This document shows positions 13,848 through 25,787 of a DNA stretch of 64,000 nt, piece after piece. Under the pieces are notes generated by a model. That model worked only from the letters and a program-made list of their open reading frames with translations. It ran no database searches and was not told the origin of the DNA. The stretch's first letter is position 1. Every line of letters starts with the position of its first letter. Origin of the DNA: Nectonema munidae (Eukaryota > Nematomorpha > Nectonematoida > Nectonematidae); contig JAUIRK010000819.1 in assembly GCA_030549495.1 (NCBI GenBank), positions 362,501 through 426,500 of the forward strand, read 5' to 3'. The position numbers and the translations under genes are program-made.

Positions 13848-14579
13848 GTAAATTTATTTTTTATTATTCTTTAATTTCATCATTATCATCATCACAATCA
13901 TCAATATCATCTTCATCAGAATGAAAATCATCCAGGGCAAACAGAAAATGTGTCTTAAATATATCGACTTTTAACTCAAAAATCTCAAATGGACTTAAAA
14001 GTTAAAAAATTGACTATGAAATCAAATTTAAAAACTAATTTTTTTTTGAAACTCTTTCATGTAAAATAGAAATAAGTGTAATAAGAATCATAATAAAAAA
14101 TTGTGTAATTAAAAGTTTAGAGCGAGGAACATTGACCTTGAAAATTGAAGAAAAAACAAATTTAATTTGACAAAAAATTTATCTAACTTTAAAAAATGAC
14201 ACAATATATATCCAAGAAATTTTTCAATAATTCAAGTAATTTTGTATTTTACTCAACTGTTGGTAATCAAGTTAGAACTTCTATTTTCTTTAGCAATTGC
14301 CTACTTTAAAGCTCTCTTCAAACACATTTTTAGATTCCCAACAAAATAAAACTTTAAATTTTGTTACAAGAAATAGAACCACTCTTTATTATCAAGTTTT
14401 TTGTCCTGATTTCAAATATTATGTCAAATTTGCTCCAACACATAGAGATTTTTTGTAATTACATTTTAAAATATCAATTTTACTGCTTTTTAACGAAATT
14501 TATATATAGAGATTAAAATATAATAAGTAGAATTTTATTAACAAAAAAATTTTTTATAGAGTTTATTTTGCATATATTT

Positions 14580-15965
14580 TCAGGTAATAATATGTTTTTG
14601 TTTATTTTTTTTCATTCTTTTAAATTTATTCTTACTTTCTCGTTGTAAAAACCAATCTCCCATCATATTTGGGTTAAATTTTCCTTGATATCTTTTTTCC
14701 ATTATTGCAATTTCTTGATGAAAACGTTCACCATGCTCATCGCTGACAGAACTAAAATTTTTAAGAAAAAAGTCGAAATGAGAATGTAGAAAGTGCATCT
14801 TCGATCTAAGTTTAATATGAAGGGGAGGAAGAAAATAATTACCAATAATTAATTCATCTCTAGGAGACCAATCTTATTTTTCATAGTGAATATCATCATT
14901 TCTACTATTCCACAAGCATAAGAAACACATATATTTTGTGTAACCTAATTGAAGTCCAAGAAGTAAAGAAACAACTTTTAAATCAGCGCTTATATTCCAT
15001 TTATGATCGCTGTAATTCAAATATTTAAACTCATCTTCATAGTTTCCTTTATTTCTTCATATGCTGTTGCAAGTAGCAATGGAATTGAAGGTTTTTGGCT
15101 TTCTTCGTATAACAAAATTGCTTTAAGACATGTTTTACTAGAATCAATATAAAGCCTCAATTTTTCAGAATTTTAGCTCAATAATTCTAAATGCCGATAA
15201 CGAAAACTGGAAACTTTTGTTTCAGGAAGAAGTAACTTCCATTCTTTTAATCTGGAGCCAAGTGATTCTGCCTTTTCTTTTGAAAAATCCAAATCTCCAA
15301 CTAGATCATTCAAATCTGACTGGGAAAGCAAATGTGGTCCATCATTTTCATAGAATTCAGCATCAACACATTTAAACTCTGAGTTATTTTCTGATTCATC
15401 AGTAAAATTGCTAATGTCAGGAGGAAACGGTGGCTGGTTCTTTAGGTTCCGGTAAAATTGCCGATTCACAAATTGGGTAAATAATCTTGGATTTATTTTT
15501 TTTTGAAAAACCTGTTGTGACTGTTAAGCAAAAATAGCAGTCATCAAAATGATTTTTTGGTTTTCGCCATGCCACCATTGGAGTATAAAAAGGCATTGCT
15601 TTTTTTTCCTTGCATCCATGCCAGCAAAGTTGTGTTTCAAAATACACAACAAAAATGAGGTGCCCATTGTTTATCTTGATCTCCTATTTTGCATCTATAT
15701 ATGGGTGCGTGAGTAGCGTTGGTTAGCTGCTGGATTCGATAACTCAAGGTTGGGTTCGATCCTGCATCAAGCCTGCTTTTCTCATAGTTCCATACAAGCG
15801 GCCCAATTGTGCCTTCTCGATGAAAACACCCCACGGTACCTTAAATTTTGCATCCAAAGTAATATTTATATGCGACTTTAAGATTTTGAGTAAGATTTCT
15901 TCTTTGTGCTTTGAAAGTGTATTTACCGCAAATGTAACAAAAGTTGTCTGGATGATTTAAAAAGT
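14580..15965 (-). pseudogene. decayed copy of a widespread uncharacterised invertebrate/fish protein family
   Basis: Minus-strand fragments appear in the family's N-to-C order: a zinc-finger-like start (DNFCYICGKYTFKAQRR, about 15,960), a Cys/Trp segment (CKIGDQDKQWAPHFCC), HFDDCYFCLTVTTGF, then HLLSQSDLNDLVGDL with GSRLKEWKLL, IDSSKTCLKAILL, GLQLGYTKYMCFLCLW, and a C-terminal SDEHGERFHQEIAIMEKRYQ. From memory, this architecture recurs as repeat-associated, unnamed proteins in many animals, and I cannot assign it a function. A central stretch of the usual protein is missing, there are roughly four further breaks, and SINE-A copy 2 is inserted near the N-terminal end. It sits antisense in an intron of the trh-like gene. 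It is a dead repeat copy, not a host gene. Confidence 0.78.
15696..15844 (+). repeat. tRNA-derived SINE, family A, copy 2, with 10-bp target duplication
   Basis: A 149-bp insertion flanked by perfect ATTTTGCATC repeats at 15,686-15,695 and 15,845-15,854. The head has a GTGAGTAGCGTTGG A-box-like segment and a canonical B-box GGTTCGATCC. The body reads CATCAAGCCTGC and onward, ending ...CGGTACCTTAA. It lies inside the decayed gene copy at 14,580-15,965, so it is younger than that copy. Confidence 0.9.
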
Positions 15966-16429
15966 ACGTTTGTTAGCAATCATTTTAAATCTAAAAAGTA
16001 AAATATATTATCAAAAATTTAATAAAATTGTTTTGTATATAATTAAAATAACTTTTCACAGAAAAAATGAAAATGACAAATATATCTTACCTTACAAGCA
16101 ATATCTAATATATAAAAAAAACTAGATGTGATGAAAAATTTCCATTTTGATTTAAATTAATGCTGAGACTAAAAAGCAAATATACTTTTCCACGTTGCAA
16201 TAAAATTTAAATATTCTGACAGATGGGTCCAGTTGAAAACCCTTAATTAAAACCCTGGTTTTCAACCCGTTAATTAGGATCTCTGGACCATCACTATCAT
16301 CAGTGATATCAAACTCATTGGGCAGCATAATCATTATGATCAATAAATTCATTATTTATCATCACGATTGACTTCGTCGTTGAGTCAAAATTATGATCAT
16401 TATTGAAACATCGTATTTTTCATTTTTAG

Positions 16430-16553
16430 GTAGAGATGACGGGTAACAACATTCTTGACTATGTACACTTGAATGATCAGCGTCAAGTCGCAAAAAAACT
16501 TGGCCTGAAACTTTCATGGTTTCCTTTCACTTCTGCGTCATCTTGTGATAAAA
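16430..16553 (+). CDS. trh-like exon: PAS-A, second part
   Basis: Acceptor catttttag ends at 16,429 and donor gtaagc starts at 16,554. It reads VEMTGNNILDYVHLNDQRQV followed by AKKLGLKLSW, matching the family motif VEMTGSSxFDYxHxxD...EQLGL. It joins the previous exon in phase 0 and leaves one base (phase 1). Confidence 0.92.
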
Positions 16554-16780
16554 GTAAGCTTTATTCTTAGTTTTCTAATGAACTGTTAATTATTCTCCAT
16601 GAGATTTTTCAAAGACAATAAATAGGCTATCAATACGTTATGAAATACCTTGCATTTTGTATTATTTTTTGTCTTGAGGATGCAAATATCCCTATACTAC
16701 GGCGTGAGTAGGAATTGGAAAAAATCTTTTCCCTCCATGATATTTTATTTCATGATAATTATTAAAGAATCTTTTTTAAG

Positions 16781-16887
16781 AAAAAAAAGTGAAAAAGTTG
16801 GATTTCAACTACGACACAACATTTTGCATTCGTATGAAATCGACTCTCAGCAAACGAGGAAACCATATTCGCCAGTCTGGCTACAGA
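16781..16887 (+). CDS. trh-like exon: inter-PAS FCIRMKS segment
   Basis: Acceptor cttttttaag ends at 16,780 and donor gtaaat starts at 16,888. The two leading bases complete the codon from 16,553. A Lys-rich start is followed by FNYDTTFCIRMKSTLSKRG and then NHIRQSGYR, closely matching the family's SFCIRMKSTLTKRG...SSGYR. An acceptor at 16,789 would also keep phase, so the first three or so residues are uncertain. A longer ORF in another frame (16,650-16,940) hides this exon. Confidence 0.88.
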
Positions 16888-17328
16888 GTAAATTACAAAT
16901 CTTTTCTTCAATTCATCCTACAAAAGCCTATTTAACTTAAGAAATCTAAATGGAATTAAAAAAAACTTTTACAATATCAATAAGTATTCTTTATATTTTA
17001 TAATTTATTAGAATTGAAAAATTGATTTTCTACTTATTTAAATATATAAATAACCCACATTATAATCATGATGTATGCATTTATGCCTCACTCCGAAAAA
17101 AAGGTATAATTTAAACTGTCGTAAAAGAAGACAAAATTTCATCATTATCATTTTATATTAATTTGATAAAACATTTATATAGAATTTTATTCACTATGAA
17201 TAAATTGTAATAAAATATTTTCACCCAAATTAAGATTTTTTTATAAATTTTAACACAAATTTAGCGATACAAATCTTATTTAAAAAATATTTTAATTGAA
17301 ATTGTGTGTATTTTACTTTCACTTTTAG

Positions 17329-17540
17329 GTTTTGCAATTATTCACCCATTTTCGTCCAAATCTTTCCAGCAATACTTCTGTCGATGGGAAACAGTTGACA
17401 TCAGCGGAAAAAGACATTTTGGGCACAGTTGGCATTGTGATCGCCCCGCCATCCCCTGCCTTGCACGAGATCAAATTGGAAAAGGAAACCTTCATCATGC
17501 GATTGGCTGTCGACTTCACCATTCTCAGTTGTGAGGCGAA
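17329..17540 (+). CDS. trh-like exon: inter-PAS region into PAS-B
   Basis: Acceptor acttttag ends at 17,328 and donor gtaatt starts at 17,541. The first codon gives V, continuing SGYR into SGYRVLQLF. It goes on to GTVGIVIAPPSPALHEIKLE and FIMRLAVDFTILSCEAK, matching family GLVALAIALPPPSxHEIRLE and FxxRxxFDLxIxHCE. It ends in phase 2, which fits the single leading base of the exon at 23,600. The intron that follows is about 6 kb and contains four mobile elements. Confidence 0.93.
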
Positions 17541-18279
17541 GTAATTTTTTATTTTCCATGACACACATATGTGCACGATTTACACGAAGGACACTTTAAA
17601 ATATTTTCGTCGCCATGGACTGCAATAAGTACATTGTTTTTCAAAAGAATCTTACAATTTTTGTAACCGGCGTCAAAAAATAGCATGAGATACAAAATTT
17701 GCATCTTATAAATCTGCCATTTTAGAAGTTAGGAATTTATTATTTGAAACAAGAACAAGACAATATGTTTATATGTTCTTTAATATAATAAAATAAGCTT
17801 ATAAATTTGTTTTTTGAATTTATATTAATTTACGATAAGATGGTGAAAACTGTCTATCAATTCTTTCCATATATCGAAACGTGTACTAATTAAAAATATC
17901 AATTACTGATTATAAATACATTATCTGAGCATATTTTAAAAGAATAAAAGATAATTTTTGAAAGTTGATGGTAAAACGTAAGAATTTATAGCAAAGAAAA
18001 ACATCAAATCAAATCAAAGAGGATCTTCACATTGTATTTTAGCAAGACTATTGAAAATTTAAAAGTATGTCTGTAAACTTAAAAAAAGGATAATAATTTT
18101 TTTGGTTAGAAGAAAAAAAGAGGTTTATTTATCACAAGATCACAAAATTGTATTAGCAGAGACAGTAAATTATATAATAATAAAATAATACAAATGTATA
18201 GATTATCGTATTATTATTAATTTTCAGAAAAAAAATTAATTGGATTGGATTATCAAGTTTAAAGAAAAAATGCTGCCTT

Positions 18280-18471
18280 GTTGTTGTTGTTTTATTTGAC
18301 ACAGCTTGTAAAATGCAAGGATTTCGAAAGCTGGCATGAGGCTTTTACAAATTTAAGATGATTAATCACAGTTTTTGTGAATTTGTTTTTTTAGCATTGG
18401 GAGCCTTGGGGATCGAACCCCTGACCTTCAACGGTTAAGCTGAGAGGTACACCCTAACAACCATGAGGCTC
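18280..18471 (-). repeat. tRNA-derived SINE, family B, copy 1, with 11-bp target duplication
   Basis: A 192-bp insertion flanked by AATGCTGCCTT at 18,269-18,279 and 18,472-18,482. Read on the minus strand, the head has GGTTGTTAGGGTGTACCTC (A-box side) and a perfect B-box in GGGGTTCGATCCCC. The body contains GCCAGCTTTCGAAA and ends in a CAACAACAACAA tail. The perfect duplication marks LINE-type retrotransposition. Confidence 0.93.
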
Positions 18472-18929
18472 AATGCTGCCTTATAAATCCTTCAAAATTG
18501 ATCTAACAACTTAAAAAATTGACTTTAAAGGTTGAATTAAAAGTTTATTTTGCTATCACTTTTCCCAAATAATATTATTGATATTATTATTGTAAAAAAG
18601 AAATAGAACTAGAAAAAAATGAGAAAGAGAACTAGAGGTAGGGAACTTTTTTGTAAGGCCGTATGGTGAATAAGGAAGATGACTGAAAGACTGGAGTTTT
18701 TATTAAGTGATGTAACAAGAAAAAGCGATTGTTTATATATAATGAAATATGAATAAGTGTATGGACAATTTGTAACATAGTGACAACCTTCAAATAAGAA
18801 ACCAAACAAGTTTTAATATAAAGAGATAGGTTGTAAAGTATATTCAAACATAATAATTAAAATGAGTGTTATATTCAAATGTAAAAAGAGAGAAATGACT
18901 TTCTCTATTAAATTTGAATATTACAATCA

Positions 18930-21800
18930 TCCTCACTTAGAAGAAATCATCAACTCCAAGTCGTCTGACGGGTTTCCGTTCTCTACTCGAACGCCTAAGT
19001 CTTGAAACTTCCGGGACATCATCTACCTCGGGGAATTCTGCATGACTTGCTTCTGGACCATGTGATTCGTCTTCTTTTCCTGGATCTGATGAAGTGACTT
19101 TTTGGGCACTAGGAGCTAGATGCTTTAATGCGACGGTGTTTTCATTTCCACCTTGGTATCTCTTACGCGCACATTGTGGATTTACTTCCAGGATTTCCAC
19201 CAATTCAACATGTGGCTTTGCTTTGGAAAGAATCGGGAATTTCTTTATCCAAGCAGCCTTGGAATCAACAAGCCATAAAGGAAGTTGTGGGTTTATCGCA
19301 TTTCTTTCAAACGTAAAAATTCGATCATGCGGCGTTTGGTTCCTCTATCAGAATGAATATATTTTGGATGCCCAAACATTGTGAACAAATCCTGTAAACA
19401 ACTAATAACAGTACCTGATGACAGGTCTTTGCAAGCGTAGGCGAAAAGATATCTTGAATATTCGTCTATAATGGTAAGAATATACCTGTTTTTCCCTTCT
19501 GATGGCAAGGGACCTTTGAAGTCAATTGACAGTCTGTCAAACGGTTTAGTGGACTTAATAATGTGATGATTACCAGAGCTGTAAAATCTTGGCTTACACT
19601 TGCAGCAAATTTGACAGTTATTTGTTAGGACCTCCTCCATTGAAAAGGGCAAATTGTTTTCCCTTACAAAGTGATACATTCTTCTGACTCCGTGATGAAT
19701 CAATCGGTTGTGCAGTTCTCGCAAATCTAGTTCATATTTAGTGATAGAGCAGGATCTTGATAATGCATTAGCTGATATGTTTTGAATTCCTGGACGATAC
19801 TTGATGTCAAAAAAGAAAGAAGCTAACTCCAGGCGCCAACGAAGCATTTTATCTTCTCGTCCAGCTTTCTGGTCCGTCACCACTGTGAAATGCTGTCCAA
19901 CTAGAAAGTGTTTCCAATGCCGGATGGCCTCGATAATGGCATACGCTTCCTTCTCCACAATATGAGCATTTTTCTCGGCTGAGTTGAGCGTTTTTGAGAA
20001 AAAAGCAAACGTTCTTCCTTTCTTGTAGAAGGCAAGCAGCATTTGTTTTCTCTAAAGCATCTGTCTCCACAACAAAGGGCTTGCCATGTTCGACTGTACA
20101 TAGGGTTGAAGTTTTGATCTCTTCCTTCAAGGACTGTATTACTTCTCTTTGCTCTGTGTCCAAAAGAAAGGATGAAACTTAAGTAAGGGGTTGTATTTTA
20201 GTTGAGTAGTTACGAATCCACTTTGCATAGTATGAGAAAATCCCATCATTCTCCTTAGTTCAGCATTATTTTTAGGTTTGGGCATCTCCATCAAAGGTTT
20301 CACTCGATCTTGGTCTGGTTTCATTTGCCCGTTGCTAATCTCGTATCCAAGGAATTTTATGCACGTTAAGGAGAATTTGCTTTTTCCCCAGTTGATCTTG
20401 AGGGATCTTGCTTTAATTGCTTCAAGGAATAACTTTAGATTGTGGTTATGTTCCTTAAAAGATCTGCCACAAATAAGCACATCGTCTAAATAAGAAAAAG
20501 TATTAGCAAGTTTATTGAATGAGATGAAATTGTTAATGAAGCGCTGAAAGGCAGATGCACCGTTTGTTACTCCCATGGTCATTTTCATGAATTGGTAGAG
20601 TTTGCCGCACGCTTCAAATGCAGTATACATTCTTTCATCTTATCCCAATTCTACTTGATAATAAGCTTCAGAAAAATCTATCAAACTGAAATACTTGAAT
20701 CTTGATACTTTGGCCGCCAATTCGTTGATCTCAGGTAAAGGATAAGCATCAGGTAAGGTATATTTGTTTATAGTGCGAGAAAAATCGATTACCATTCTTT
20801 TATTTCCCTTAGATTTAGGTACGAGTACTATTTGGGCTCGCCATGGACAGAAAATGTGCTAGATTCTTCAATGACTCCAGCCTTCAGTAAGCGTGAAATT
20901 TCAGATTTTATAAATTCGCCATCTTTATGGTTGAACTTTATTGTTTTTGTAGCTATTGGTCGGCACTTAGGTGAAAGAAACATGAAAAGTTTGGTATCAG
21001 AAAAGTCCATTTTGATTGCACAATTGTTTCGAGATTTAGAAACCCCACATTGGAACCAAAAATCCAGAGAAGCTTCCTTTCCTCCGAAACTAATTCTGAT
21101 TTCTTTGTGTTTTTTAAAAAACTCATTCCCAGAATTACTTGTTTCCATAAATCGGGTAAAACAAGAAATTCTTCATTTTCGTATTGCCTATTGTGGATTT
21201 GCAACGAAGCTTGAACCTTACCAAGAACCTGAACTTTGAACTGACATGAAGCCATGCTAACTTGCTCTCTGCAAGGGTAGAGTTCCAGCTTTAGAGCCAT
21301 TGCAGTTCTCTTATCGATAAAATTGTCAGTACTCCCAGTATCCAAGAGTGCGTGGCATTTTGCACCTTCAGATACACAACACTCTTCCAGTTTGATTGAG
21401 TCGAACCTGTATTGGTATTTGAAACATTCTTGAGTGACGATTGACAAACCTTGCCAAAATGCCCAATTTTTCTACATTTGAAACACGTTTGAGTTTTTGC
21501 TGGACACAACTCTCTTTTGTCTTTATGATGCCTCTTGCCTCCACAAAAATAGCATTTTTCATTTTTTGATGACTTTAGACAGGAAGCACAAATCTGATTG
21601 TAGACAGAATTATCTGTAGGATCCTCTTTTGAGGTTGCTGCAAGTGCCAATGAATTTGACGCATAGCTTTCATTCCTATTGATTGCGTGTTCCATGGCTC
21701 TAGTTTGATTGATGGCCGTTTCAAGATTCAGTTTTGGATTTTCCAAAAGCCTTGTTCGAATCGCATTATTTTCTAGTTTCACATTAGGCGTTTTATTTTA
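18930..21800 (-). mobile_element. Ty3/Gypsy retroelement fossil, antisense in an intron of the trh-like gene
   Basis: Read on the minus strand, the parts occur in Gypsy order: a Gag end with paired CCHC zinc knuckles (about 21,400-21,560), an aspartic protease with the DTG motif (about 21,300-21,350), reverse transcriptase (about 20,140-21,000), RNase H (about 19,800-20,130), integrase with its zinc-binding segment and catalytic core (about 19,330-19,780), and a C-terminal region to about 18,937. The pol order RT-RNase H-integrase separates it from Ty1/Copia. No LTRs were recognised at either end, and most of Gag is absent. It is broken, with roughly five or more breaks, so it is an old, inactive copy. 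SINE-B copies lie on both sides in opposite orientation. Confidence 0.92.
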
Positions 21801-22065
21801 AACAGTTTGCGTCGTTCATTGTTTATGGTTTCTAGTTTGTAGGTTGTTGGACTGGTTTACAAGATATTGTCTTCATAAAGACCACGTTTTTTTTAAAATG
21901 CTACTAAAGACATTTTTTTATTTAGCTAAATTACATAAACAATTAATGACGTTTTTGCTTTTGTTAAATTTTCAGAGACCATTTTGATTTAAAGGTTCCA
22001 TCATAGTGGCTCGCAGTATCAATTGATCACGTAAATCTTCATCTGTTATTTAATTGATAAGAATT

Positions 22066-22214
22066 CTCAATGGTTGTTAGGGTGTACCTCTCAGCTTAAA
22101 AGTTGAAGGTCAGGGGTTCGATCCCCAAGGCTCCCAACTCTTATGATAAGCCAAGTGCCAGCTTTCAAGTTTCGACAACTTACAAGCTGCGTCAATTCAA
22201 CAAACAACAACAAC
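22066..22214 (+). repeat. tRNA-derived SINE, family B, copy 2, with 7-bp target duplication
   Basis: A 149-bp insertion flanked by AAGAATT at 22,059-22,065 and 22,215-22,221. It shares the head (GGTTGTTAGGGTGTACCTC, then GGGGTTCGATCCCC) and the CAACAACAACAA tail with copy 1, but its body is about 40 bp shorter. Confidence 0.9.
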
Positions 22215-22787
22215 AAGAATTTTTAATTAAGTTAAATAAGAATATGGTGAGTCAATAATAAATAATTTTTTTAACACATTTGTAGCTTATGAAATCACCT
22301 TTTCAAAAGTTGCAAGTTCCCCACTTCTGCTTTAAAAGAGACATTATTAAAATTGATCTTTCCTGTGAATCTTATAGAAGATGATATATATTTTGAGAGT
22401 TATACTTCAATTTTTCATATGTTTATCATTCCTCTTCATTAATTCTTTTTGGCATAGACTTTCATATACCAGATATATCATCTTTAAATTTGATATTCCC
22501 ATAAAAAGGCACCGTATCTTTCATGTGCAAACTTCAAGATTTTGTTTTTGAAATTATTTATCCAGATTTAGCATAATATGAAGCAAAATATATTGCAAGT
22601 ATGATTACTTTATAAGTTTTCTTTTCCCTTTTCTAAACCAAAATATTTTTACGATTTTCTGTCTAGATATGCAAGAATATTTTCCCCTTAGATGCGATGC
22701 AGAAAACTAAAAATTTATTTGAAGGCTAGAGAGAACAATTAACAAGCTTTTCTTTGCGACATGTATATATGTGTAACCTAAAATTTG

Positions 22788-23203
22788 GGTAACCGACTTT
22801 TGGCCGAGGGACATTTAGCCGAGAGACATTTGGCTGAAGCGACATTTAGCAGAGAGACATTTGGCTGAATGGACTTTTAGCCAAATTGACATTTCACAGA
22901 AAATGTACAAACAATTTTTGTAGGCGTTGCTTTAGTTCCATTAAGACTACTCAAAACTATTTTTCCAAATGTATTTTGATATGACATAACTGATTACAAA
23001 TCTACAGCGTAATTTTTGTATCTTTTATTATTATAGATAAATTTTATAGACAAATTATGTGATGAAAAATTTTAACTGCTAGAAGTTACATGACAAATGA
23101 TCCATTCGGTCAAATGTCCGTTTGGAAAAATTTTTCTTAGGCCATAAATCAATGGGCTAAATGTCCATTCGGCCAAATGCCTATCGTACAAATGGCCCGT
23201 AAC
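22788..23203. mobile_element. non-autonomous transposon with arrayed inverted ends (GGACATTTGGCCGAA type), copy 1
   Basis: The left arm (22,788-22,895) consists of direct repeats of a 15-17-bp word like GACATTTGGCCGAG. The right arm (about 23,095-23,203) carries the complementary word (TTCGGTCAAATGTCC and CATTCGGCCAAATG). The roughly 200-bp core is AT-rich. It is the same design as the element at 59,491-60,428 and starts with a similar GGTAnCC. No coding capacity was seen. The outer edges are uncertain here because no clean target duplication was found. Confidence 0.75.
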
Positions 23204-23599
23204 ATGCATATACCCTTTAAGTGATTAAAAAGTGTTGAAATAATTTTTAGTGTTATTGATGCAAAATTAAGAATCCATATCTTTCTATTCACCGTAATTA
23301 TGTTTCTCTACATAGTGATAAATTGTGTTTCTTTGACATTAATTAAAAAAAGGTGGGGATTAATTTCTTTATTTCATTACAAAAAAATATTAAACACTTT
23401 GGAGAAACTAAAAGTAGTCTCTCAGCACAGATGTGCATGTAATTTAATTAATCATATTTCAAGAATAAAAACTTCTTTCCCAAAATATTAATCAACAGTT
23501 TTCTGAAACTAGATAGGCCTTAAATCCTCAAAGTATTCCAATTTTTAATGCCATTAGTATATTCTAATTGTGAATATTAATTTTCAATTTTACTTTTAG

Positions 23600-23706
23600 A
23601 TTTCTAAGTCTATTTAACATAAACTCAAACGAACTCGTTGGAAAAGTGTTTTACCATTTTTGCCACAGCCTTGATCTTCCAATGCTAAGAAGAACTCATC
23701 TAGAAG
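23600..23706 (+). CDS. trh-like exon: PAS-B, first part
   Basis: Acceptor tacttttag ends at 23,599 and donor gttatt starts at 23,707. The first base completes the codon split at 17,540, giving EAK-FLSLFNINSNELVGKVFY and HFCHSLDLPMLRRTHLE. It matches family PAS-B starts of the type ...LVGRSLYxLCHAED...R..H.DL. The donor is weaker than the others, but phase and homology fit on both sides. Confidence 0.9.
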
Positions 23707-24679
23707 GTTATTTTTTCCAAATTCATTGTATTTATTGAAAATTGGGTCTACTTTTAGACTCTTTGTTAAAATGATTAATCAATAAATGAAAAAGTAAAAA
23801 ATTGTCAAAATTATTGCTATTGCTTATTGTCATCTTCAAACCACCTCCCTTAAAAAGTCAAATATAAAAAATCCTTTTTATACATATTTTATATTTTTTT
23901 TTTATTTTTTATATTTTTTAAAAATTTTTATTTAAATATAAAAAAAGCAAATTCAATAGAAGGTTTAAATGGAATTAAATTAAATTAAAGGGGATTATCA
24001 ATTTTAGGAAAGCTAAAAATCATTATTAATACGGAATATGTGTTTATTATTTGTTTTAATAAACATAAATATATATTTATATTAGTATTATTAAAGCTCG
24101 GTTTAGAAATTAGCGCAAGAATTTAGTGCAGACCGTTTTCGGCTTAGACCTTTTTTCGTGCCAAAATTTTATGGTGCGAGTTTTTTTTAGCCCGGATACT
24201 ATTTGGCCCAGTACTACCTAGTTGATAAATTAATTAATTAGTTAGGTAAGATTTTTATAGATGTAGTGATTGAACAAAATTCACTACTAAAACATTCTTA
24301 AAACATTTAAATTCTAATACGTTTGCGCTAAGAAATGCTTGTGGTAAACCGTCCCGAACCCGTGCTAGAAAAAAACGTTTTTAAATGTAAAGTTGAAAGA
24401 TAAAAATGTTTACTCTGGGGTTTTTGAAGTAGAAGTTTTTACATATTGCAATTGTTGTTAATGTAATGTAGGAGAGGCGAAAATCTCGTCTCTCTTACTT
24501 TTTCTTCATACAAAAAAGTTTTTTTATTTCTCTTTATAATAATATCATTACACATAAAAATGACTTATTTAAATTTTGCACTGTCCAATCATAAGTGAAT
24601 GTGCTGCTTAACTTAGAGGTATTTGAAGTAAGACAAAAACTATTGCAATTATTTGAATTATTTTCATTGTACCTTTTAG

Positions 24680-24827
24680 TTATCAAAAGAGGTCAGGTCG
24701 TGAGTGACTATTACCGATTCATCAACAAAACGGGTGGATACGTGTGGCTTTTATCAAGTGCAACATTACTGAACACTGCCAAAAATTTTCAAGAGGAGAA
24801 CATTCTTTTCATCACACACATCATCAG
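24680..24827 (+). CDS. trh-like exon: PAS-B core
   Basis: Acceptor accttttag ends at 24,679 and donor gtacac starts at 24,828. It reads IKRGQVVSDYYRFINKTGGY and VWLLSSATLLNTAKN, then ENILFITHII. This matches the family's INKGQVVTxYYRxxNKxGGYxWxQxxATVV and NIICVNYVIS. It enters with two bases completing a Val codon and exits in phase 2. Confidence 0.94.
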
Positions 24828-25787
24828 GTACACTTTTAACATTTTTGCAAGTTGATATCTCCCATCAATCACAATATTATAAGTGGTCTGGAAAGACTAT
24901 AGGAAGCAACTAAGAACATAGAATATAATGTATGTAACAATGTAACATACACTGCATCTGCAAATATGTGCTAAACTACTGCATATCTTATTTATAAAGG
25001 CGATGAAATTTAAGGTCTCATTTTCACACAAAGTTTTTCTTCCAAATTTTGCATAACTTTTAAAAAATATGAAAGATCAATGATTTTATGAATTTCATAG
25101 AAAATACAAAAGAAAGAGAACTAGATATTTTTTTTGTAGAAGTAAGCGATATAATATTATAGCTTTGGGAAATAAGTCTGATTTATAAATATATATGATC
25201 TCTGGTCGTATACAACCCCAACATAAAAGTTAAGGAAGGCAAAACACAAAAGGCTATAAAAAGGCAAAACTTTATTTTACTTTAAAAAATAAACATTAAA
25301 TATGTTATGTATTATTACAAGTAATACAAATCTAGAACTATTTGTTTTTCAGACTTTATTTCACAGTTTCTGTAAAAGCTGTGTAGACTATGTGGTAAAA
25401 AAAAGAATTATTATCTCAATTCACAAAATTATATTAAATTTATGTCTGAAAGCTTTGTGCCTTGAAAATAATTCTTTTAAACTAAAAAATGCCTTTGAAA
25501 AAGGTGTGTTACGAGTTTTATACTACTCCATAGCTTTTCTAGTGTTAAAGCATATGGATTTTTCAATATTCCAGACTATTTGTTATTTCAACTGATTTTT
25601 TGTATAATATTTTGTAATCTTTACCCACCCTGACAAAGTTTCCTTGGATGCCATAATTGCAACTACAAGCTACGAAATATTTGAAATTATTAAACATAAA
25701 AAGCAGACTTACACGCATATCTCAATACTTAAATTTGTTGAACAATTTTTTAATTAAGAAAAATTTGTAATTATGCATTTTATTAAG

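Noticed and set aside
16650-16940. A 96-codon ORF in the 16.8-kb region
   Set aside because: The true coding frame of the spliced exon (FCIRMKSTL) is a different one within it.
17304-17534. A 76-codon ORF overlapping the trh-like exon
   Set aside because: It is in the wrong frame; the frame giving HEIKLE and ILSCEAK matches the family.
18395-18471. Functional tRNA gene
   Set aside because: The A- and B-box region is the head of SINE-B: it has a SINE body, a CAA tail and a target duplication, and it does not fold into a complete cloverleaf with a paired acceptor stem.
18480-22065. Long terminal repeats for the Gypsy fossil
   Set aside because: I compared both flanks by eye and found no direct repeat long enough to call.
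22755-23215. Target duplication ATGTATAT/ATGCATAT for the first arrayed-end element
   Set aside because: Only seven of eight bases match and it does not abut the terminal words, so I did not claim it.
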